DNA from: JAUVXJ01 sp034430275
GTDB taxonomy: Bacteria; Chloroflexota; Anaerolineae; UBA7937; B3-Chlor
DNA: 6,988 nt
Direction of reading: 5' to 3'
Assembly: GCA_034430275.1 (NCBI GenBank)
Contig: DAOUEW010000237.1
Location: forward strand, 1 to 6,988
How positions within the stretch are numbered: position 1 is the first letter of the stretch; each line of letters begins with the position of its first letter. The position numbers and the translations under genes are program-made. The notes beneath the pieces are model-generated. The model searched no databases, was not told where the DNA came from, and saw nothing but the letters and a program-made list of their open reading frames with translations. Below, piece by piece: positions 1 to 4,927 of this stretch.

Positions 1-89
1 TGACACAGCTTGCTGGGCTGGGCCACAATCTGTTGTGGCACCCCGCGACCATCGGGGCGCTGGTGCACCATGTGCCCGCACTGTTGTGA
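1..89 (+). CDS. Possible C-terminal end of a plus-strand gene (alpha/beta-hydrolase-like tail)
   Basis: Frame 3 is open from the window edge to a TGA at 87-89 and encodes 28 residues ending HHVPALL. The codons are strongly G/C in third position, as in the genes nearby. The segment GLGHNLLWHPATIGALV resembles the end of alpha/beta-hydrolases, where a Gly-x-Gly-His carrying the catalytic histidine (here codon 24-26) is followed by a final helix of the type 'P..va.lv..fl'. The family call is inference from a very short stretch. If real, the gene converges on the amidohydrolase operon and ends about 110 bp from its stop. The longer frame-1 reading of this region is cysteine-rich and looks like a shadow. 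The minus strand is also open over bases 1-97, so coding here is not certain. Confidence 0.35.
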   Translation, partial: TQLAGLGHNLLWHPATIGALVHHVPALL

Positions 90-106
90 AGCTCGATTCA
101 CACCCC

Positions 107-133
107 AAGCCACATGGTGGGGGGGCGTGGCTT
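107..133. terminator. Hairpin between convergent genes, possible terminator
   Basis: A perfect 7-bp inverted repeat pairs AAGCCAC at 107-113 with GTGGCTT at 127-133 across a 13-nt G-rich loop. It lies between the putative plus-strand stop at 89 and the minus-strand stop at 200, where termination in both directions would be expected. Neither side has a T tract, so it is not a textbook intrinsic terminator. The competing short hairpin CCAC-ATG-GTGG inside it could weaken the fold. Apart from this hairpin I see nothing in 90-199. Confidence 0.3.
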
Positions 134-199
134 CAGTAGCTGATCGTTCGGCTCTTGCGGAACAGTGGCCTCTACGTCTGGGTCCACCTTCTCAGCAAG

Positions 200-940
200 C
201 TAGGGGAAGAGGGCAAGTGCGTTGGCAGACCAGAGCTTGTCTTTCTGCGACTCGCTGAGGTGGGCAAGTCGCACGCGAGCCATTTCGAACTCCTGGTCGT
301 AGACGGGACTTCTGCTAGCGAAGATCACCTGCTCCTCGCCAACCTCAGAGGCTATCTCCTCGAGGAAGTCCTCGCGATAGGTGCCCGCGGTCTGGATGGT
401 GATGTTGGGGCAGGCTTCCATCATCCGTCGTGCTTCGAAGAGCAGGAGCCCGCAGATGTTGATTTGCCCACCATTGGCGGCCACGAACTGCACCTCGGGA
501 AAGCGGCGAGCGAGGTCCCAGACCTGTGTGGGATGCGACACCCGCGTGTGTCCGGCATTAATCACAACGGGCCTACTGTGGTCGCGGGCCACCTCCACCA
601 GCGGAGAGACCAGGTCGTCGTTGGCCTGGAAGTTCTCCTCCCAAGGGTCCAGGTAGAGCCCGCAGGCGCCTAGCGCGTCGAACCCCCTCACAGCCTCAGA
701 GACCGCTGTCTCCGTCTGCCAAGGATCGACCCGACACAGGCCGAGAAAGCGATCTGGCTCAGCGCGGACGGCCTTGGCCACCAGTTCGTTGGCGGGGCCC
801 AGATGGTAGTCTCGCGGCTTGACCGGCACGAGGACGACCTTGTCTATGTCCAGTCTGTCCATTCTTGTGCGTATCTCGTCCAACGATTGTCCGTAGCCGA
901 ACACGCAAGAGCCCAGGTAGACGTGTGCATCAAGGATCAT
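200..940 (-). CDS. Amidohydrolase_2 (COG2159-like) paralog with degenerate metal site, probable pseudoenzyme
   Basis: Encodes 246 residues with a TIM-barrel amidohydrolase pattern: an N-terminal strand (MILDAHVYLG), central GLYLDP, PVVINAG, then FASRSP and a C-terminal NALALF. It aligns along its whole length with its upstream neighbour, most clearly over the last 45 residues (VGEEQVIFAS against VGSQRVLYAS). The metal ligands expected in this superfamily are mostly lost. The HxH motif reads H6-V-Y8, the mid-barrel His is N128, the next is A156 (AANGG) and the final Asp is R210. The Lys and His of GLKLHP are Y96 and D98. The start is the ATG at 940-938 because it begins at the family's first barrel strand, forms an ATGA overlap with the upstream stop, and has a GGAG 8 nt upstream. 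An in-frame extension to 1066 would run inside the neighbour. Its role is unknown; it could be a non-catalytic partner of the neighbour or a binding protein. Confidence 0.85.
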   Translation of the reverse strand: MILDAHVYLGSCVFGYGQSLDEIRTRMDRLDIDKVVLVPVKPRDYHLGPANELVAKAVRAEPDRFLGLCRVDPWQTETAVSEAVRGFDALGACGLYLDPWEENFQANDDLVSPLVEVARDHSRPVVINAGHTRVSHPTQVWDLARRFPEVQFVAANGGQINICGLLLFEARRMMEACPNITIQTAGTYREDFLEEIASEVGEEQVIFASRSPVYDQEFEMARVRLAHLSESQKDKLWSANALALFP

Positions 941-1683
941 GATCTGTCTCCGTCGGAGGTTACTCTGTCCAGGATCGCCTCTATGCTGAGGTGGAAAACG
1001 GCCTCTTCGTCCTCCGGGGTCAGGTGTGCCATCTTCACCTTGTGGACCTCCAACCGTGGGTCGCACCCCGGTCCATCGCTGGCGTAGAGCACGCGCTGCG
1101 AGCCAACGCGTTCCACGGCCTCCGTTATCGCCTGCGGGTAGGGTAACGCTGAAGTATCGAGGACGACGTTGCCGTATCGCTCTGCCACTCGGATGGCGTC
1201 CTTCCAGTGAAAGTAGCCACCCATGTGCCCCAGTATGATCGTGGCCTCAGAGCACTCCTCGGCTGCCTGGGCGATCTGGAGGGGGAGGGTCAGCTCTTCA
1301 TCTCCAGAGTGAAACAACACTGGAGCGTCGTAGCGGCACGCCATCTGGATCATCTCGATGGTCTCCGGTCCCGCCGGGTGACAGAGATTGCCCACGGGAT
1401 GGAGCTTCAGACCTTTGAACTCGTACTCCTCCATCGCCTTCCGAAACAGCCTGTGAGCCTCCTTGCCGCGCCCTGGGTTCATCCTTGCATAGCCGATGAG
1501 ACGGTCAGGATACTTCTGGACAGCCTCGGCGATGTACTCGAGGGAGCCCTCGACGTCCGGGGCGTCACCGTAGGTCATGATGATGCTCTTGTCTATGCCC
1601 GCCTCGTCCATGAGACGGAGGATAGTCTCGGGTGGGTCGTACCAGCCGACCTTGTCCACGTGGGTGTGTGAATCGATGATCAT
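937..1683 (-). CDS. Metal-dependent amidohydrolase, amidohydrolase_2 (COG2159-like) family
   Basis: Encodes a 248-residue cytoplasmic TIM-barrel hydrolase with no signal peptide. The metal-site motifs are in the family order: H6-T-H8 after the first strand (IIDSHTHVD), GLKLHP with K93 and H95, H125 in LFHSG, H153 in LGHMGG and D203 in ASDGP. Members of this family act as hydrolases or decarboxylases on varied ring, amide or carboxylate substrates, so the substrate cannot be read from sequence. The ATG at 1683-1681 is chosen because the family starts at this strand (M-I-I-D-S-H-T-H). The open frame upstream to 1800 encodes low-complexity residues and lies in the predicted 5' leader. No AGGAG-type ribosome site precedes this ATG, only a G-run about 8 nt away. 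It is the first gene of a two-gene operon and overlaps the next by 4 bp (ATGA), which implies translational coupling. Confidence 0.9.
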   Translation of the reverse strand: MIIDSHTHVDKVGWYDPPETILRLMDEAGIDKSIIMTYGDAPDVEGSLEYIAEAVQKYPDRLIGYARMNPGRGKEAHRLFRKAMEEYEFKGLKLHPVGNLCHPAGPETIEMIQMACRYDAPVLFHSGDEELTLPLQIAQAAEECSEATIILGHMGGYFHWKDAIRVAERYGNVVLDTSALPYPQAITEAVERVGSQRVLYASDGPGCDPRLEVHKVKMAHLTPEDEEAVFHLSIEAILDRVTSDGDRS

Positions 1684-1892
1684 GGGAGAGCCCCCGTTTC
1701 TGGGCGAGGTTGACGTCCTGGTCAGGAATGCGCCTGATGCCTGGCAGCGCAAAGGGGAACGAACCCCCCCGTTGGTAGGCAAGGGCCGATCCCTAGGCAA
1801 ACCGGTTGGTGGGCGCAGGGTTCTATTCCCACCGTGATCAAGACATGCTGCACGGCTACGTTGGAGAGTGGTCCGCGAGCCGCGGAACCTGG
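1684..1892 (-). promoter_or_regulatory. Long hairpin-rich 5' leader of the amidohydrolase operon
   Basis: If transcription starts about 7 nt past the -10 box at 1899-1904, the message has an untranslated leader of about 209 nt. Four local inverted repeats lie in it: 1870-1889 (CCGCG-GCT-CGCGG, extended by GGT/ACC with one bulge), 1808-1833 (six perfect base pairs GGTGGG/CCCACC), 1753-1770 (G-run/C-run around TTCG) and 1722-1737 (TCAGG/CCTGA, 6-nt loop). I cannot match it to any riboswitch or T-box consensus that I know. No convincing small upstream reading frame was found; the ATG near 1846 is followed directly by TCT TGA. The leader is inferred from the promoter call, and its regulatory role is unproven. 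Confidence 0.4.
1753..1770 (-). terminator. Candidate attenuator hairpin in the amidohydrolase leader
   Basis: Read on the minus strand, seven G residues (1770-1764) are followed by TTCG, TT, CCCC (1757-1754) and TTT. Four G-C pairs plus two or three G-U wobbles can close a UUCG-type loop, followed at once by three U residues. This resembles a weak intrinsic terminator about 70 nt before the start codon. The U tract is very short and the loop is closed by G-U rather than the usual C-G, so a structural role or no role is equally possible. Confidence 0.25.
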
Positions 1893-1898
1893 GTGTGT

Positions 1899-1927
1899 AC
1901 TATAGGACGATTTCAGTGTTGTGTCAA
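1899..1927 (-). promoter_or_regulatory. Near-consensus sigma70-type promoter for the amidohydrolase operon
   Basis: On the minus strand the -35 box is a perfect TTGACA (1927-1922), followed by exactly 17 bp and the -10 box TATAGT (1904-1899, five of six matches). The predicted start is near 1892. It drives the two amidohydrolase genes through a long leader. The -10 box sits in an imperfect palindrome at 1897-1908 (GTACTATAGGAC, 10 of 12 positions symmetric), a possible operator. Confidence 0.75.
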
Positions 1928-1971
1928 GCGCGGATGTCGCTCCGTAGGCACAGCCCACGCACCGAAGCTGC

Positions 1972-2001
1972 TTGGATGTTGCCTTGCGGTTGCACTATAA
2001 T
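1972..2001 (+). promoter_or_regulatory. Sigma70-type promoter for tgt, giving a nearly leaderless message
   Basis: A perfect TATAAT (1996-2001) lies 18 bp after TTGGAT (1972-1977, three of six -35 matches). The expected start is near 2007-2009, only about 5-7 nt before the tgt ATG at 2014. No Shine-Dalgarno sequence fits in that space. The -35 box lies 44 bp from the -35 box of the divergent minus promoter, so the two share a compact control region (1928-1971) in which I see no clear operator. Confidence 0.65.
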
Positions 2002-2013
2002 CCACGGTCGGAC

Positions 2014-3210
2014 ATGGACACGAACGGTTTTCGTTTCGCCCTGGAAAAGACGTGCCAGCGAAGTCGGGCTCGTGTTGGCGTTCTGAGCACGCCTCACGGA
2101 GAGATACCCACACCTGTGTTCGCCCCGGTAGGCACACAGGCCACCGTGAAGACGATGACTCCCCGGGACCTCGAGGAGCTGGGCGTCCACCTGGTTGTGG
2201 CCAACACGTACCACCTGTATCTCCGGCCTGGAGCGGAGATCGTGGCGAAGCAGGGCGGGCTGCATGACTTCATGAGCTGGAATGGTCCCATATTGACGGA
2301 CAGTGGGGGGTTCCAGGTCTTCAGCATGGAGCATCTGCGTGACATCGACGACGACGGGGTGACCTTTCGCTCCCACGTGGATGGCTCGGAGCATCGTCTA
2401 ACCCCCGAGAAGAGCATCGCCCTGCAGGAGCAGCTTGGCGCCGATCTGGTGGTGGCTCTGGACGTGTGCCCGCCTTATCCCAGTGATCACGGGCACAATC
2501 GTGTAGCTCTGGATCGCACTCATCTGTGGGCCGAGCGCTGCCTGCAGGCGCACAAGCGGCGAGATCAGATGATGCTCGGTGTGGTTCAGGGGGGCACGTT
2601 CCCGGATCTTCGCACCGAGAGTGCCAGGTTCCTGGCCTCCCTGGATTTCCCGGGGTATGCCATAGGCGGGTTGAGCGTCGGCGAGCCCAAGGAGCTTATG
2701 CACGACATGCTGGAAGTGACCATGCCCTCGCTGCCGGAGGACAAGCCCCGGCATCTACTCGGCGTCGGCTCACCAGAGGACCTGTTCGAGGGCGTATGGA
2801 GGGGTGTTGACATCTTCGACTGCGCCTTGCCAACGCGTGTGGCGCGGAACGGAACCTTCTTCACTCGCGAAGGACGTGTGAACATCCGCAACGCGCGCCA
2901 CAAAGACGACGACGCCCCCGTGGACAGCGGCTGTTCCTGCTACGCCTGCCAGCATTTCTCGAGGTCCTATCTCCGGCACCTCATCCTGGCCAACGAGATC
3001 CTGGGCCTGCATCTGAGCACTCTACATAATCTGCACTTCATGCTGACTCTGATGAGTGAGATACGGGACGCAATACTGCAGGACCGATTTCCACGCGCGA
3101 GAGAGGAGTTCCTGGCCTCCTACAGGGTGGCAGACTATGGAGCGGCCCAGCGGGACAAGCAGGCGTGGTTGAGCAAGAGAAAGACCTCGGAGGAGAGAGT
3201 TCGTGACTAG
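2014..3210 (+). CDS. tgt: Queuine tRNA-ribosyltransferase (tRNA-guanine transglycosylase)
   Basis: Encodes 398 residues, close to the usual bacterial length. The enzyme exchanges guanine 34 of tRNAs with GUN anticodons for preQ1 in queuosine synthesis, in the cytoplasm. Diagnostic motifs in order are NTYHLYLRPG (64-73), DSGGFQ with catalytic D96, LGVVQGG (189-194), GGLSVGEPK (218-226), FDCALPTR with nucleophile D269, and a zinc site C307-x-C309-x2-C312 plus H338. D269 and the zinc ligands all sit exactly 11 positions below those recalled for the Zymomonas enzyme. The ATG at 2014 fits the family N-terminus (FRFALEKT...GEIPTPVFAPVGT). An in-frame TTG at 1972 is rejected because it lies in the promoter. 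One oddity is LDVCPPYP where the family usually has FDEC.PYP, so the Glu next to the substrate-contacting Asp is Val. The gene overlaps uppP by 8 bp. No other queuosine gene is in view. Confidence 0.97.
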   Translation: MDTNGFRFALEKTCQRSRARVGVLSTPHGEIPTPVFAPVGTQATVKTMTPRDLEELGVHLVVANTYHLYLRPGAEIVAKQGGLHDFMSWNGPILTDSGGFQVFSMEHLRDIDDDGVTFRSHVDGSEHRLTPEKSIALQEQLGADLVVALDVCPPYPSDHGHNRVALDRTHLWAERCLQAHKRRDQMMLGVVQGGTFPDLRTESARFLASLDFPGYAIGGLSVGEPKELMHDMLEVTMPSLPEDKPRHLLGVGSPEDLFEGVWRGVDIFDCALPTRVARNGTFFTREGRVNIRNARHKDDDAPVDSGCSCYACQHFSRSYLRHLILANEILGLHLSTLHNLHFMLTLMSEIRDAILQDRFPRAREEFLASYRVADYGAAQRDKQAWLSKRKTSEERVRD

Positions 3211-4024
3211 CGTGTGGCAGGCGCTGGTGCTGGGCATCGTACAGGGAGCAACAGAGTTCCTGCCGATCAGCAGTTCCGGACATCTGGTACTGGTACCATG
3301 GCTGTTAGGCTGGGAGAATCATGGATTGGCCTTCGACGCCATGTTGCACCTGGGTACCCTCACGGCGGTGGTGGCATTCTTCTGGGATGACCTTCGTGGA
3401 CTGGTAGCGGCGGCTGTACTCAGCCTCAAGGAGCGCTCGTTGGCTGGAGACCCGCGGCGGAAGCTGGCCTGGTGCATTGGGCTGGGTACAGTGCCCGCTG
3501 CGGTACTGGGCTTGGCCTTCGAGGATTGGTTCGAGGCCCTCTTCGCTGCACCCGTCTGTGTCGGAATCCTCCTTCTGGTCACCGGTGTGCTCCTGAGCGT
3601 CAGCGAGAGGTGGGGTAGGAAGGCACTGGGCCTGGATCAACTCGGCTGGCTGGATGCGCTGATGGTGGGTCTGGGACAGGCGCTCGCCATCGCGCCCGGT
3701 ATCTCGAGATCGGGGGCTACGATGAGCGCCGGACTGTGGAGGGGCCTGCGCAGAGAAGCGGCGGCCCGCTTCTCATTCCTCTTGAGCACCCCCATCATCT
3801 TGGGGGCAGGCGTCTACAAACTGAAGGATCTGTGGGGAACGCCTCTGGCAGCTGAGTCACCCCTGGCCCTGCTCTGTGGTTTCCTCGCTGCTGCGATCAG
3901 TGGTTTTCTGAGCATCAGATTCCTCTTAGGCTATCTTCGGCGCAGGAGTCTGTATCCTTTTGCGGCATATTGCTGGGCGGTAGGGGTGGTCACTCTCCTC
4001 CTGGCAGTCTTCTCCGTCCGGTAG
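3203..4024 (+). CDS. uppP: Undecaprenyl-diphosphate phosphatase
   Basis: Encodes 273 residues, the standard length for this integral membrane family. It dephosphorylates undecaprenyl diphosphate to recycle the lipid carrier for cell-wall synthesis and can confer bacitracin tolerance (formerly bacA). Both signature regions are present: the (E/Q)xxxE motif as Q14-GAT-E18 leading into FLPISSSGH with H27, and PGxSRSGAT at 165-173 with R169. Many hydrophobic segments are visible, for example around 92-105, 115-133, 193-205, 222-243 and 255-271. Translation starts at GTG 3203, inside the end of tgt (stop 3208-3210), preceded 7 nt upstream by a strong GGAGGAG (3189-3195). The overlap implies co-expression with tgt. 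Nothing is missing or broken. Confidence 0.97.
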   Translation: MTSVWQALVLGIVQGATEFLPISSSGHLVLVPWLLGWENHGLAFDAMLHLGTLTAVVAFFWDDLRGLVAAAVLSLKERSLAGDPRRKLAWCIGLGTVPAAVLGLAFEDWFEALFAAPVCVGILLLVTGVLLSVSERWGRKALGLDQLGWLDALMVGLGQALAIAPGISRSGATMSAGLWRGLRREAAARFSFLLSTPIILGAGVYKLKDLWGTPLAAESPLALLCGFLAAAISGFLSIRFLLGYLRRRSLYPFAAYCWAVGVVTLLLAVFSVR

Positions 4025-4074
4025 GCGCGCATCGGGCGTCTGTTTCTTTTCAAGCAGGAGGAAGACGAAGGATC

Positions 4075-4908
4075 ATGGTATCGGGGCAACCGTGGCTGCA
4101 CCGGACCGGACGGCGAATCGCGGGCCTGCTCCTGGTTCTCGGTTCTTTGGCTGCGGGATGCCTCGCTACAGTTGAGCCTCACCGGGCCGTACATCTGGAG
4201 CTAGCCGGGTCCACATCCACGGAGCTGCTGCTGCAGCAACTGGCTAGCGCATACTCTGATCGGTACGACTACGTGACTATAAACATCGAGGCCAGGGGAA
4301 CCAGGCTGGGGCTGGAGGCGCTCCGAGAGGGCAACGCGGACATCGCCATGGTATCGAGAGATCTGGACGTCGAGGAAGAGGAAGGCGTGGAGGCCTTCGT
4401 CATCGCCCGCGACGCCATAGCCATCCTGGTCAACAGCCAGAATCCGGTGGACTCTCTGACTCTTGGCCAAGTCACAGACATCTTCAGAGGGGGCATCGTG
4501 GCCTGGTCGGAGGTAGGGGGGGAGGAAGCCGATATCCAGGTCCTGAGCCGTGAGGATGGCTCCGGGACGAGGCAGGCCTTCGAGGAGTTAGTGATGCAGG
4601 GGGAGCGACCCACGCTGGCCGCCATCGTCATGCCTGGAAGCGCGGCCGTGGGCGCGTTCGTGGCCGATAACCCCGCGACCATCGGATACGCATCGGCGGC
4701 GGGGATTCCCCTCGGCGCTCGCGCGGTGCGGATCGATGGATTCCTCCCGGATCTCCAAGCTCTCAGCCAGGGCGAATACCCCTTGACACGGCCCTTCGTT
4801 TTGGTTACGATGGAGAGCCCGGGAGAAGACGTGCAGTCGTTCCTGGATTTCGTTCTCAGCCCTGCGGGGCAGGTCATCGTAGGTAGGAGATACGGGCGCG
4901 GCGGATAG
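4075..4908 (+). CDS. PstS-like phosphate/anion-binding lipoprotein
   Basis: Encodes 277 residues of the periplasmic-binding-protein superfamily, PstS-like (PBP_like_2) group. The N-terminus has basic residues, a hydrophobic stretch (15-26) and a lipobox AAGC with C29, so it is probably a lipoprotein anchored outside the membrane. Family marks are AGSTST near 44-49, NADIAMVSRDL (87-97), LTLGQVTDIFRGGIVAWSEVGG (128-149), DGSGTRQAFE (161-170, the anion-binding loop) and ATIGYASA (201-208). The ATG at 4075 gives a clean signal peptide. AGGAGG lies at 4056-4061, slightly far at 13 nt, with AAGGA immediately before the ATG. The open frame back to 3970 lies inside uppP and is rejected. No pstC, pstA or pstB is nearby, so this orphan binding protein may serve sensing rather than import. 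The ligand could be phosphate or another oxyanion. Confidence 0.85.
   Translation: MVSGQPWLHRTGRRIAGLLLVLGSLAAGCLATVEPHRAVHLELAGSTSTELLLQQLASAYSDRYDYVTINIEARGTRLGLEALREGNADIAMVSRDLDVEEEEGVEAFVIARDAIAILVNSQNPVDSLTLGQVTDIFRGGIVAWSEVGGEEADIQVLSREDGSGTRQAFEELVMQGERPTLAAIVMPGSAAVGAFVADNPATIGYASAAGIPLGARAVRIDGFLPDLQALSQGEYPLTRPFVLVTMESPGEDVQSFLDFVLSPAGQVIVGRRYGRGG
4783..4811 (+). promoter_or_regulatory. Candidate internal promoter for the receiver-GAF gene
   Basis: A perfect TTGACA (4783-4788) is followed by exactly 17 bp and TACGAT (4806-4811, four of six matches), inside the 3' part of the lipoprotein gene. The predicted start near 4818 would give a leader of about 110 nt for the next gene. It lies in coding sequence, where such matches can arise by chance, but the perfect -35 box and ideal spacing make it worth listing. 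Confidence 0.3.
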
Positions 4909-4927
4909 CGATTCGAGGGAGGAGAGC

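Noticed and set aside
10..258. Cysteine-rich small protein at the left edge on the plus strand
   Set aside because: It runs through the convergent hairpin into the antisense of the amidohydrolase. Frame 3 gives a more protein-like reading of the first part.
1740..1775. tRNA T-arm-like string on the minus strand (G-run, TTCGTT, C-run, then GCGCTGCCA)
   Set aside because: The conserved loop A is a T, two stem pairs would be G-U, and no matching 5' acceptor half exists about 70 nt upstream. No anticodon arm can be placed.
937..1800. N-terminal extension of the first amidohydrolase to 1800
   Set aside because: The extra 39 residues are Arg/Pro/Ser/Thr/Gly-rich and lie in the hairpin-rich leader. 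The family begins at MIIDSHTH.
1808..1834. Faint resemblance on the plus strand to part of the FMN riboswitch (GCAGGG...ATTCCCACCG)
   Set aside because: The remaining conserved arms and closing stem are missing, there is no plus promoter upstream, and tgt has its own promoter downstream.
1722..1958. Minus-strand 78-residue frame across the amidohydrolase promoter and leader
   Set aside because: It starts upstream of the -35 box, so it could not be translated from that promoter, and its composition is not protein-like.
3970..4074. N-terminal extension of the PstS-like protein into uppP
   Set aside because: It would bury the signal peptide and lipobox behind 35 low-complexity residues read from another frame of uppP.
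4025..4074. T-rich TTTCTTTT after uppP as an intrinsic terminator
   Set aside because: Only a 3-bp stem can be formed before it, and a ribosome site for the next gene follows directly, which fits a continuous operon better.
40..4685. 16-nt exact repeat ACCCCGCGACCATCGG at 40-55 and 4670-4685
   Set aside because: Both copies encode P-A-T-I-G in the reading frames concerned, with no longer flanking similarity. Chance use of the same codons explains it.
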